Assembly: GCA_011390635.1 (NCBI GenBank) | Contig: JAABSA010000016.1 | Span: 1 to 64,000, forward strand | DNA from: Desulfotignum sp. | Lineage (GTDB): Bacteria > Desulfobacterota > Desulfobacteria > Desulfobacterales > Desulfobacteraceae | DNA: 64,000 bases | Reading direction: 5' to 3' | Part shown: in pieces, positions 37,415 to 45,655 of the stretch | How positions within the stretch are numbered: the stretch's first letter is position 1 | Layout: each line of letters opens with the position of its first letter | Translations under genes and position numbers: made by a program | Notes under the pieces: generated by a model | The model's input: the letters and a program-made list of their open reading frames with translations, nothing else | Database searches by the model: none | What the model was told of the DNA's origin: nothing

Positions 37415-38452
37415 TTACCGGTACACATTATCCCCGGCAAGTTCCAGTATATCCGGAGGCACGACAATATGCAAACGCTGTGCAGTGGCAATGTTGATGC
37501 CCAGTGTGAATTTCGCCGGGGCAGTAACGGGGATGGTACCTGGATCAGCCCCTCTTAAAAGACCATCCACCAGCTTTGCCGCCTCCTGACCGCCGGCTGC
37601 AAGGTCCGGTGTGATATGGATGAGCGCCCCCATTTTAACACTTTCCATGGTTTGCCCCATGGCAACAGGAACCGATGAATGGTCAAGCAGCAGCCGGGTA
37701 AACTCTTCCAGTTCTCCCAGCGGTCCCTGTGGTTCCCACCAGAAGTCCACTGTGTCCGACAGGGTGTGAATGCCTTCCAATGCTTTTGCCAGCATCTCCG
37801 GAACACCTTGGGGTACTTTTTTATAGGGAATTTCATATGTATCAAACACAATGTCGGTTCTGTTTTTTTCAATGGCTGTCAATGCACGCATATCCCCCAT
37901 TGCAGACGGATAGGTGGAATGGATATACCCGAACCGCACCGGTCTTTTTTCAGGTATTGTCTGGCCTGCCAGGCGCATGGCCAGGTTGATTCTCACTTCT
38001 GCAGGGACAGTGTAAACCCGCCCGGAAATATTTGTGCCTGTGGGCTCCCCGATTTTTTCAACCAGGCCGGCCCCCACAGGATCAGCAACCTGGAAAAAGA
38101 AAACAGGCACATCCGTATCTTTGAGTACCTTCACCGCTGCCTGGGAGGCCAGGGTGGCGATGGCGGCAACCGCATCAGGTCTGCCCGCCTTCACCACCTT
38201 TTGCAGTTCGGTTTCAGCAAATTCACGGTCACCATTTGCACGGATGATGGTTAATGCCATATTTTCCCCATTCTTGTATCCCAGTTCTGTGAGCTGGGAT
38301 ACAAAAGATCTCAGGTGTGCTTCACAGGCCGGCACCGGCATGGTGACAATGACAACCACTTTTTTGAATGTGTCGGCTGGGACTGAAAAAGACAGGGCAA
38401 AAAAGATAACAGACACAAGAACTGCCGTATATATTTTCCGGTTATTATTCAT
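37415..38452 (-). CDS. ABC-type periplasmic substrate-binding protein (ABC_sub_bind family)
   Basis: A 345-residue protein with a signal peptide (hydrophobic segment 8-25, likely cleavage near SVPADT). The body matches the ABC_sub_bind/TrpX-like family: VVVIVTMPVPACEAHLRSFVSQL, IATLASQAAVKVLKDTDVPVFFFQVADPVGAGLV, GTNISGRVY and the C-terminal FTLGINIATAQRLHIVVPPDIL. No permease or ATPase gene is adjacent. The next gene is a membrane sensor, so this protein probably senses a ligand and does not feed a transporter. The ligand is unknown; family members bind amino acids such as tryptophan or tyrosine. Confidence 0.88.
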   Translation of the reverse strand: MNNNRKIYTAVLVSVIFFALSFSVPADTFKKVVVIVTMPVPACEAHLRSFVSQLTELGYKNGENMALTIIRANGDREFAETELQKVVKAGRPDAVAAIATLASQAAVKVLKDTDVPVFFFQVADPVGAGLVEKIGEPTGTNISGRVYTVPAEVRINLAMRLAGQTIPEKRPVRFGYIHSTYPSAMGDMRALTAIEKNRTDIVFDTYEIPYKKVPQGVPEMLAKALEGIHTLSDTVDFWWEPQGPLGELEEFTRLLLDHSSVPVAMGQTMESVKMGALIHITPDLAAGGQEAAKLVDGLLRGADPGTIPVTAPAKFTLGINIATAQRLHIVVPPDILELAGDNVYR

Positions 38453-38605
38453 GCAGCACCGCTTTATATTTTTGAAAGGGCCGTCTGTTGAACGGTTCTT
38501 CCATGATTTGTTCTGTCCGCCCGGGCATGGCTGCTATTGCGGATGTTATTTTTCGCTGGTTGTAAGAAAATTGTTTTGTCATATCGTACCGTATTCTTTT
38601 TTTGG

Positions 38606-38650
38606 CCCCGGGTCCAGGATACTGGTATCACCATTTCCCTGGACCCGGGG
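38606..38650. terminator. Strong hairpin after the minus-strand MCP gene
   Basis: A perfect 13-bp stem (CCCCGGGTCCAGG and complement) with a 19-nt loop lies 20 nt past the MCP stop codon. On the minus strand it is followed by A residues, not T. It probably marks the transcript end by protecting the 3' end. The rest of 38453-38669 shows nothing coding. Confidence 0.5.
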
Positions 38651-38669
38651 TGTTCCCTGCTGGCCTGTA

Positions 38670-41009
38670 TTAAAAATTTTTAAAATCATCGTCATCATCA
38701 TCAAAGGGAATGACCTGGTCCGGCCGCACTTCTCCGGTTTTCCCTGCCAGCATTTTTCTGTTGCCGGAGACCTGCTTTGGATGATGAGATCCAATGGTTT
38801 TGGTGGTTGTTTTCCGGGTAACGGTGTGTCCCTGGTCTCTTTTGCCTGTCACCAGCATGACCAGATCATCCACATATTCTTTGAGCTGTTCTGCCTGGGC
38901 ATTCATCTCTTCGGATGCGGATGCGGATTCTTCTGCATTGGCGGCATTCTGCTGCACCACCTTGTCCATTTCCGTGATGGCGATATTCACCTGTTCAATA
39001 CCGCTGGACTGCTCTTTGGAAGCTGCGGAAATTTCTGCAATCAGGTCCCCCACCTTGGCGGAACTCTCCGCCACCTGGCCGAATGCCGCATTGGTGGTGG
39101 AAACCAGCTTGGATCCGTCATTGACCTTTTTCACGGTACCTTCAATGAGTTCAGCCGTATTCTTGGCAGCATCCGCCGCCCGCATGGCCAGATTTCTTAC
39201 TTCGTCAGCCACAACGGCAAATCCGGCACCTGCTTCTCCGGCACGGGCTGCTTCCACTGCCGCATTCAGTGCCAGCAGATTGGTCTGAAAAGCGATTTCA
39301 TCAATGGTTTTGATGATCTTGGAGGTCTCTTCACTGGCCTTGGAAATATCTTCCATGGATTTTGTCAGTTTGCCCATGGAGTCATTGGCCGTGGCCACCA
39401 CATGGTTGGCCTCTTTCATCAATCCATCTGCTGTGCCGGCATTTTCCGCATTCTTTTTGGTCATGGAAGACATCTCTTCCATGGAAGAAGAGGATTCTTC
39501 AATGGAGGCCGCCTGCTGGGAGGCCCCTTCCGCCATGGCCTGGGAAGAAGACGACACCTGGCTGGAAGCGGATGCCACCTGGGCGGATCCTTCGTTAAGC
39601 CCGGAGATGATGCGGTTCACAGGTCCTGTTATGCTTCTGGTGATAAAAAAGGCCGCCAGAATTCCGATCACCAGGGCCGCAACCAGTCCGATGATCATCA
39701 CGATTGAGGCAGTGTGAAGAGATGTCACTGCTGCCTGGGCAATCCGGTCCGTGGCAGCCATGCCGGCATCAGCGGTTTCTTTGCAGGCAGCAATGACGGC
39801 ATGGCCGGCATCCCCTCTTTTGGTGCTCAATTCCTGCAGAAATATCCAGTTTTTTAGGAAATTGCCCATGGCATCCTTGTAGTCATTTCCACCAGCTTTT
39901 ACCTCTTCAATGCGCCGCAGGTCTTCAGGCAGGCGGGTGATTTTTTTCAGCTCTTCAAACAAGGTGTCGATTTTTGCAAAATTATTTACCGCTTCTTCCA
40001 TGACTGCCGGGCTGCGCAGGGCCTGGGATCGGAAGGCACCGATCCGGGCGGCATTACCCACATCAATGATATCGTTGACCAGGGTGATCTTGGTTTGCCT
40101 TTCCAGCATATCTTCCGTCAGTTTTTCCTGCTGGCCCTGTAAATAGGCATCACAGTTTTCCACATATGCCCCGGCATTTTTGTCCATATCGCTGCGGATA
40201 TTGTTCAACCGGGTAACACTGGCCATGCTTCCCTTGTTATACTCTGTCAGGAACCGGTCCATGGCATCCTGGTAGTTTTTGGCTGCCGCATCTGTTGCAT
40301 CTATCCGCGCAATATCTTCCTTGTCACTGGAAATTTGGCGCAACTGTGTCAAAGCAGGTCCGGCTTTTTCAATGGTTTTAATGGCAGACAGCATGATGGA
40401 GGGATCATCCAGGGCCTGGGATCTGAAATTCAATACCCGTGTGGATGCGCCGATATCATTGAGTTCACTTACCAGCTGTATCTTTTCCTGGCGGGCGGCC
40501 AGGTCTTTTTTGAACTGTTCATTCTGGCCGGCCAGAAATGCATTGCTGTTGGTCATGTAGGCTGCAGCAGCTGTATCCATTGCATCTCTGTTTTCTGCCA
40601 GTCTGGCATTGGTATCCACAGTCTGCTGCACAAGGGCTTTGTAGTTATCCACCGCTTTGGCGGCAATTTCCAGCTGGCCTTTGAGCTGCTTCAGGTTGGG
40701 TGATGCAGCTTCCAGTTCCCTGGCTTTTTGAAGTGCCGCATCCACTGCTGCCAGTTCTTTCATGCCGGCATCATAAAATACCGTATCTTCTGTAAACCCG
40801 TATCCCCGCATTTCATACATGACCCGGTTGGATGCTCCCCGCAGTTCCACTGCCACATCAACCTCAGGGATATATTCATTGGCCAGCATGGTGCTCTGGG
40901 TCTCCACCCGCCCCATGTTCCATATGGCCATGATGCCCAAAGCACTGGCAATCACGATCAGTATGGCAAAACCCAGTGAAATTTTTACTCCAAGACTCAA
41001 ATTCTTCAT
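38670..41009 (-). CDS. Methyl-accepting chemotaxis protein with duplicated helical bimodular-type sensor region
   Basis: A 779-residue receptor. TM1 is about 8-30 and TM2 about 440-462, so the periplasmic domain has about 410 mostly helical residues. It resembles HBM sensors and contains two similar blocks of about 110 residues (roughly 143-255 and 277-385), each with MD..A..Y, a RQ.KI.LV..I.D.G segment and FRSQAL. The signalling domain matches that of the MCP at 5524 almost residue for residue. The end DDDDDFKNF is also shared, a possible tether for methylation enzymes. It follows its own cheW, and ACAAGGAG precedes the ATG. It is the last gene of the second sigma-54-type operon. Confidence 0.95.
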   Translation of the reverse strand: MKNLSLGVKISLGFAILIVIASALGIMAIWNMGRVETQSTMLANEYIPEVDVAVELRGASNRVMYEMRGYGFTEDTVFYDAGMKELAAVDAALQKARELEAASPNLKQLKGQLEIAAKAVDNYKALVQQTVDTNARLAENRDAMDTAAAAYMTNSNAFLAGQNEQFKKDLAARQEKIQLVSELNDIGASTRVLNFRSQALDDPSIMLSAIKTIEKAGPALTQLRQISSDKEDIARIDATDAAAKNYQDAMDRFLTEYNKGSMASVTRLNNIRSDMDKNAGAYVENCDAYLQGQQEKLTEDMLERQTKITLVNDIIDVGNAARIGAFRSQALRSPAVMEEAVNNFAKIDTLFEELKKITRLPEDLRRIEEVKAGGNDYKDAMGNFLKNWIFLQELSTKRGDAGHAVIAACKETADAGMAATDRIAQAAVTSLHTASIVMIIGLVAALVIGILAAFFITRSITGPVNRIISGLNEGSAQVASASSQVSSSSQAMAEGASQQAASIEESSSSMEEMSSMTKKNAENAGTADGLMKEANHVVATANDSMGKLTKSMEDISKASEETSKIIKTIDEIAFQTNLLALNAAVEAARAGEAGAGFAVVADEVRNLAMRAADAAKNTAELIEGTVKKVNDGSKLVSTTNAAFGQVAESSAKVGDLIAEISAASKEQSSGIEQVNIAITEMDKVVQQNAANAEESASASEEMNAQAEQLKEYVDDLVMLVTGKRDQGHTVTRKTTTKTIGSHHPKQVSGNRKMLAGKTGEVRPDQVIPFDDDDDDFKNF

Positions 41010-41048
41010 TTTCAGCTCCTTGTAAATGTGTGGTTTTTGTTTCTGTCC

Positions 41049-41561
41049 TTACATATTTTTTTCCAGCACCTGAATTTCTTTGGCACTCAGCACTTTGTCG
41101 ATATCCAGAAGAATTTTGACCCCGGAATCGATCTTGGCCATTCCAAGGATATAGTCCATGTTGATGCTGGTGCCGAATGACGGCGCGTTCTCAATTTCCT
41201 CCTCTTTGATATTGAGGACTTCAGACACCGCATCCACCACAATGCCGATCTGGATGGTCATGTCATCGGAATCGATTTCCACCACAATGATGCAGGTCCG
41301 GTCTGTATAGGGAATGGATGCCATCCCGAATTTGAGCCGCAGATCAATGACAGGTATTACCTTTCCCCGCAGGTTGATCACCCCTTTCACAAAATCCGGG
41401 GTTCTGGGCACCGATGTGATGGGCATCATGCCGATGATCTCCTTGACCTTGAGAATACCGATGCCGTATTCTTCATCCGCAAGGGTGAAGGTCAGGTATT
41501 TGCCTGTTTTAATGGTTGTGGCCTTGATGGCCTCATTCATATTGGACAGTTCATTTGCCAT
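41049..41561 (-). CDS. cheW: CheW coupling protein, near-copy of the CheW at 5001
   Basis: A 170-residue CheW. From [17 protein letters not shown] through [19 protein letters not shown] to VKILLDID it is almost identical to the CheW at 5001-5531; only the two ends differ. AAGGAGGG lies before the ATG, and the start overlaps the end of the pseudo-receiver gene by 11 nt. Because both CheW copies and both MCP signalling domains are so alike, this module probably feeds the CheA at 7557. No CheA gene is linked to it. Confidence 0.96.
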   Translation of the reverse strand: MANELSNMNEAIKATTIKTGKYLTFTLADEEYGIGILKVKEIIGMMPITSVPRTPDFVKGVINLRGKVIPVIDLRLKFGMASIPYTDRTCIIVVEIDSDDMTIQIGIVVDAVSEVLNIKEEEIENAPSFGTSINMDYILGMAKIDSGVKILLDIDKVLSAKEIQVLEKNM

Positions 41562-41955
41562 TTTTTCCCTCCTTAATGGGTGTTTTTGTATTTGTCATTT
41601 TATAAAGCACTGCACAAAGATCATCATAGGCGGTGTTGATATAGGTAAAAAACCGTGGATAAAACAGGTGGGCCTTGCTTACGGTAGTTTTTGCATCATC
41701 AGGAAGTATCAGAACGATTCGCCGCCCATCAAGCAGATCGATCAGGCAGAACAGTTCCTGTAAGCGACGGGGTGATTCGGCCAGCAGAACATATACTTCC
41801 TGGTCGCAGCCCCCGGGCTGTTTCAATATATGCTTCAATGCGTTAAACGTATGAACCATCTGAATGGTTTTTTCACCAAAAGATTCAATCATCTGTTTTT
41901 GCAATGCCTCTCCTTCCAGGGAGGCATCCTGGTGTACAAAAAGGATAAGGGTCAT
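41551..41955 (-). CDS. Small pseudo-receiver-like protein, paralog of 4585-4965
   Basis: A 134-residue protein after a strong AAAGGAG site. Like its paralog it shows a likely alpha/beta receiver fold (LILFVHQD, EVYVLLAES, RRIVLILPDD, PRFFTYIN) without a clear phospho-accepting Asp or Lys. The C-terminal PRFFTYINTAYDDLCAVLYKM aligns with PRYFTYMDNQYEDLCDVLHKM of the other copy; elsewhere the two have diverged much more than the adjacent CheW and MCP genes. It is the first gene of the second sigma-54-type operon. The function is unknown. Confidence 0.75.
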   Translation of the reverse strand: MTLILFVHQDASLEGEALQKQMIESFGEKTIQMVHTFNALKHILKQPGGCDQEVYVLLAESPRRLQELFCLIDLLDGRRIVLILPDDAKTTVSKAHLFYPRFFTYINTAYDDLCAVLYKMTNTKTPIKEGKNGK

Positions 41956-42016
41956 AATGCTCCTTTGGATGCGGTCATCCTGTCATCTGTTTTTTCAGTG
42001 CACAGGATACTGATAG

Positions 42017-42032
42017 AGCAAAATGCGTACCA
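42017..42032 (-). promoter_or_regulatory. Sigma-54 (-24/-12) type promoter for the second receptor module
   Basis: On the minus strand the sequence is TGGTACGCATTTTGCT, matching TGGCACG-N4-TTGCW with one mismatch and exact spacing. The predicted start is about 50 nt before the pseudo-receiver gene, the same leader length as in the first operon. An enhancer-binding protein gene ends 210 bp upstream. Confidence 0.75.
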
Positions 42033-42068
42033 CGGCACATAAGTGGATAAAGTCTTTTATTTCAGTTG

Positions 42069-42204
42069 GTTATGAAAATATGAGTAACATGGGAATTGTC
42101 ACATAACCGGGACAAATTCCCATGTTTTTGCTGTTTTTACAGCATAAATATCTGAATTTAATAGATAAAATTGTTATCCCTGCGGCTTGTCTCAAAAATA
42201 TGAC
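42069..42204 (-). promoter_or_regulatory. Operator-like repeats upstream of the second sigma-54-type promoter
   Basis: Read on the minus strand, 42189-42204 is GTCATATTTTTGAGAC (14 of 16 identical to the exact repeat at 4421) and 42069-42084 is CTCATATTTTCATAAC (13 of 16). A third, weaker GTC..GAC site is at 42098-42113. They lie 36-160 bp upstream of the -24 element, as expected for enhancer sites. Caution: the 42098 and 42189 sites sit in the loops of hairpins at 42086-42126 and 42175-42217. Confidence 0.5.
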
Positions 42205-42217
42205 AGTCGCAGGGATA
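42086..42217. terminator. Two hairpins downstream of the enhancer-binding protein gene
   Basis: Perfect stems of 12 bp (42086-42126, AACATGGGAATT and complement) and 10 bp (42175-42217, TATCCCTGCG and complement). Neither has a T-tract on the minus strand; the first is followed by TTTG on the plus strand. They probably separate the regulator transcript from the chemotaxis transcript. Confidence 0.5.
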
Positions 42218-42241
42218 GGACAACTTTTTACAGATTCTGCA

Positions 42242-43654
42242 TCAACTGATTTTGAAATTATGCTGTTGTATCAGCCGATACATCTGGCTGCGTGAAAGAC
42301 CGGACCGGCGGCAGCATTCTGGAATATCTCCCCTGGCTGCTGACAACAGGTCCTGGAGATAGGCAAGCTTCATTTTTTCCATATACTCTTTGAATTGTAA
42401 TGGAGTGCCCGCTGCTGCCGGATCTGCTGCTGCAGACGAAGATGTACGGAATTTACTGCGGATATGAAATGCCCGGATATGTGCCGGAAGATGGTGGGCA
42501 AAAAGGGTGTCACCGGTCCCTGCATCGCTGCAGACCAGATCCAGGGTGTTGATCAGCTCTCTGACATTTCCCGGCCAGTCATAGGTTTGCAGTTCCTCCA
42601 GAAAATCCTCGGATACGGTGACCCCTTTTCCGTTTGATCTGTCATATTTCCTGGACAGATGGGCATGCACCAGTGCAGCCACATCACTTTTCCGGGATTG
42701 TAAGGGCGGCAGATGGATATGCAGGGAAAAGAGCCTGAAATACAGATCTTCTCTGAAACTGTTGTCTTTTACCATATCCGGTAAATTGCGGTGGGTGGCA
42801 CAGATGAGCCGGAAGTCGCTTGTGATTTCATGGGCAGCCCCGATGGGCCGGAACTGTTTTTCCTGGATGGCCCGCAGAAAATTTTTTTGCACGGAAAGGG
42901 GCAGTTCTCCCACTTCATCCAGAAACAGGGTGCCTTTGTCCGCCATTTTCATGAGTCCGGTCTGGCTGGTATCTGCTCCGGTAAATGCCCCTTTTGCGTG
43001 GCCGAACAAGGTACTTTCCACCAGATGATCCGGCAGGGCCGCACAATCCACCACCACAAAAGCGGCACGGGACCTGCTGCTGTTGGCATGAATGGCCCGG
43101 GAGAACAATTCTTTGCCGGTCCCGGTTTCACCGGTGATCAAAACGGGCATATGATGTTTTGCCGCCTTTGCCACTTTATCCAGGCAGTCCAGGACAGGGC
43201 GGCTTTTACCGACTATGCCTTCTCTTTTAACGGGGAAAGCTGATTTCTGGCTGCGTTTCTGTCTGCGGTATGCCAGTGCCCGGTCCAGGGCAAAATTACA
43301 TTCTTTGTAAGAGCCGCTTTTGGAAATATAGTCCCATGCATTGGACCGCATGGCCAGTTCCGCACCATCGATATCCTCATTGCCGGTGATGATGATGACT
43401 TCAGGCGCAGCCGGCATCTGCTGAATGGTTTTGATGGCTGCCAGGCCGTTGCCGTCCGGCAGATTTACATCCAGAAACACCACATCTATGGTATCGGACA
43501 TGATTTTTTCCAGGCCCCGGTGTAATGTCACGGCATAGGAGGCCGAATGTCCCATGCGGCTGAAGGCGGTTGCCAGGATATCACATACCTGTTCATCATC
43601 ATCGATGATCAGTACCCTGGATATGTGGGAAATGTCTGATTGAATGGCTGTCAT
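42242..43654 (-). CDS. Sigma-54 enhancer-binding response regulator (NtrC type)
   Basis: A 470-residue regulator. The start at 43654 (MTAIQSDISHISRVLIIDDD) is chosen because it falls after the upstream kinase stop; the open frame further up begins with TTG inside that kinase. Receiver 1-125 has Asp in VVFLDVNLPDGNG. The AAA+ domain about 145-385 has Walker A GETGTGKE, the sigma-54 contact loop GAFTGA, Walker B TLFLDEVGEL and an arginine finger region. A C-terminal Fis-type HTH follows (IPECCRRSGLSRSQMYRLIQQH). It is 28 nt after a hybrid kinase gene, its likely phosphate donor, and directly upstream of a sigma-54-type promoter, its likely target. Confidence 0.95.
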   Translation of the reverse strand: MTAIQSDISHISRVLIIDDDEQVCDILATAFSRMGHSASYAVTLHRGLEKIMSDTIDVVFLDVNLPDGNGLAAIKTIQQMPAAPEVIIITGNEDIDGAELAMRSNAWDYISKSGSYKECNFALDRALAYRRQKRSQKSAFPVKREGIVGKSRPVLDCLDKVAKAAKHHMPVLITGETGTGKELFSRAIHANSSRSRAAFVVVDCAALPDHLVESTLFGHAKGAFTGADTSQTGLMKMADKGTLFLDEVGELPLSVQKNFLRAIQEKQFRPIGAAHEITSDFRLICATHRNLPDMVKDNSFREDLYFRLFSLHIHLPPLQSRKSDVAALVHAHLSRKYDRSNGKGVTVSEDFLEELQTYDWPGNVRELINTLDLVCSDAGTGDTLFAHHLPAHIRAFHIRSKFRTSSSAAADPAAAGTPLQFKEYMEKMKLAYLQDLLSAARGDIPECCRRSGLSRSQMYRLIQQHNFKIS

Positions 43655-43682
43655 GATGCAATCCGTATCAAAAGCATGTTGT

Positions 43683-45641
43683 TTATCCAAATATTTCCCG
43701 CAGTTTTCTGTCCAGATCAGATATGACAACAGGCTTCATTACAAGGCCTTTCACCCCGATGGCGGCCAATTTTTCATCGGTCATTGTGTCACTGAAACCG
43801 GTACAGAGCAGTATGGGGATGTCCGGCCGGATTTTGAGCAGTTCACCAGCCAGTTTGTCCCCGGACATTTTGGGCATGGCAATGTCTGTGATCACCATAT
43901 CAAACCTTTTTGGGTCTTGTTTGAACATTTCCAGGGCTTCGGTACTGCCTGCGCAGCCTGTCACCTGATACCCCAGACGGGACAGCAGCTGTTCTTCTAT
44001 GGAAATCACCGCTTTTTCATCATCCACCAGAAGAATGCGTTCAGATCCCCCCACCAAAGGTTCCTTTATCAGGGGGGTGTTTTCTGCCGTACCGTTGCCC
44101 GCCACCGGCAGAAACAGGTGGAATACCGTGCCCCTGCCGGGTTCGGTCTGGACCTGAATGGTTCCGTTCATCGCCTTTACAATGCCGTGCACCACAGACA
44201 GTCCCATGCCCGTGCCTTTTCCCCTCTTTTTTGTGGTAAAAAACGGATCAAAAATTTTCTCTGCTGTTTCTTTGTCCATGCCTGTTCCAGTATCAGCCAC
44301 CGAAAGGCAGGCATAAGGCCCGGGCTGTAAATCAGGGGAGACCGGATCAGAATGGTCCACCTGGACCTCCTTGAGGCTGACGGTCAGTGTTCCCCCGGTT
44401 TCCGCCATGGCATGATAGGCATTGGTGGCCAGGTTCATGATGATCTGATGGATCTGCACCGGATCGGCTTTCACAGGGCCGCAGCCGGCATGCAGGCGCT
44501 GGTTGATGGCAATGGTGGCGGGGATGGTGGAACGGATAAGCTTTAACACTTCCTTGACAATGGGCTGTATTTTCATTCTGGCCAGTTCATTTTTTTCCTG
44601 TCTGGAAAAGGCAAGTATCTGGCGTACCAGCTCCCTGGCCCGAATTGCACCGGTATGGATCTGTTCCAGGCTTTTTCTGAAAGGGCTGTCTTTGGGGATA
44701 TCATCCAGCAGCATATCTGCATGCCCGATGATAGGAAACAGAATGTTGTTGAAATCATGGGCGATTCCCCCGGCAAGGGTGCCGATGGCCTCCATTTTCT
44801 GGGCCTTACGCAGGCGCTCTTCCGCCTGTTTTCGTTCGGTGATGTCGGATATGATGCCGTGCCAGAGGGTGGAGCCGTCCGGCATTTTTTCCGGGTGGGC
44901 CTGGGACCACCGCCATCGCAGGCCCTGCCGGGGGAGTACGACCCGGAATTCGCAGTAAAAGGTTTCCAGGGTATCGGCTGATTTTTGGATGGCATCTACG
45001 ACATGGTCGTAATCATCCGGATGCAGTCGCCCGTAAACCGGGGTTGCATCCTCTTTTACCTGTTCCGGTGTTACTTCATAGATATCTTTCATACCGGGGC
45101 TGGCATAAGGGAATGCGGAACGTCCGTCCGGATACAGGCGGTACTGGTAAATGACCCCCGGCACCAGACGGGCCAGCCTGGATAACAGATCATGGCTTTT
45201 TTTCAGCTGTTCCTCTGCCTGCCTGCGGCTGGTGACATCATGAACAATGGAATGCAGCAGCTCCTTGCCGCCCACTTCCACCTTGCTGCTGTATACCTCC
45301 ACATCCCGGACAGATCCATCTGCCAGGCGGTGCCGGAATTCAAAGTATGTCCGGTGAAGGGATCTGGCCTTGCCCATCTGGATTTTTATTTGTTCCGGTG
45401 CAAGCGTATTGATATCCTGGATCCGCTTTTTCGTGAGGTCTTCAGGGGGCCAGCCGTAAAATTTTCCTGCCGCGGTATTGGCCTGGACAATATCTCCCGT
45501 GTCCGGGTCAATGAGCAGCTTTACCGCAGCATGATTTTGAAATATACTTCTGAACTGCTCTTCGCTTTTGCGCAGCGCCTCCTCTGTTTCAAACGCCTGC
45601 CCCAGGTTTTCGGATGATGTATGCGTGTGGTTACCGATCAT
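43683..45641 (-). CDS. PAS-PAS hybrid histidine kinase with receiver, upstream of the enhancer-binding protein
   Basis: A 652-residue kinase. The ATG at 45641 is chosen: AAAGGA lies 10 nt before it, whereas a GTG 18 nt earlier lacks a site. PAS about 25-145 and PAS about 165-275 are followed by HisKA with His in GGIAHDFNNIL, HATPase (DTGTGMD, GTGMGLSVV) and a receiver with Asp in MVITDIAMPKMSG. There are no membrane segments. It is 14 nt after the previous kinase stop and 28 nt before the NtrC-type regulator, so kinase and regulator are probably a cognate pair. Its kinase-receiver half is closely related to the one at 47477. Confidence 0.93.
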   Translation of the reverse strand: MIGNHTHTSSENLGQAFETEEALRKSEEQFRSIFQNHAAVKLLIDPDTGDIVQANTAAGKFYGWPPEDLTKKRIQDINTLAPEQIKIQMGKARSLHRTYFEFRHRLADGSVRDVEVYSSKVEVGGKELLHSIVHDVTSRRQAEEQLKKSHDLLSRLARLVPGVIYQYRLYPDGRSAFPYASPGMKDIYEVTPEQVKEDATPVYGRLHPDDYDHVVDAIQKSADTLETFYCEFRVVLPRQGLRWRWSQAHPEKMPDGSTLWHGIISDITERKQAEERLRKAQKMEAIGTLAGGIAHDFNNILFPIIGHADMLLDDIPKDSPFRKSLEQIHTGAIRARELVRQILAFSRQEKNELARMKIQPIVKEVLKLIRSTIPATIAINQRLHAGCGPVKADPVQIHQIIMNLATNAYHAMAETGGTLTVSLKEVQVDHSDPVSPDLQPGPYACLSVADTGTGMDKETAEKIFDPFFTTKKRGKGTGMGLSVVHGIVKAMNGTIQVQTEPGRGTVFHLFLPVAGNGTAENTPLIKEPLVGGSERILLVDDEKAVISIEEQLLSRLGYQVTGCAGSTEALEMFKQDPKRFDMVITDIAMPKMSGDKLAGELLKIRPDIPILLCTGFSDTMTDEKLAAIGVKGLVMKPVVISDLDRKLREIFG

Positions 45642-45655
45642 GTGTATTTTTCCTT

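Noticed and set aside
38034-39707. A 557-codon open frame on the plus strand
   Set aside because: It runs antisense to the MCP at 38670 and the binding protein at 37415. Its Gly/His-rich product has no known features and reflects codon bias on the opposite strand.
42098-42113. A full third operator copy in the second module
   Set aside because: Only about 10 of 16 positions match and it lies in the loop of a perfect hairpin, so it may simply be part of that hairpin.
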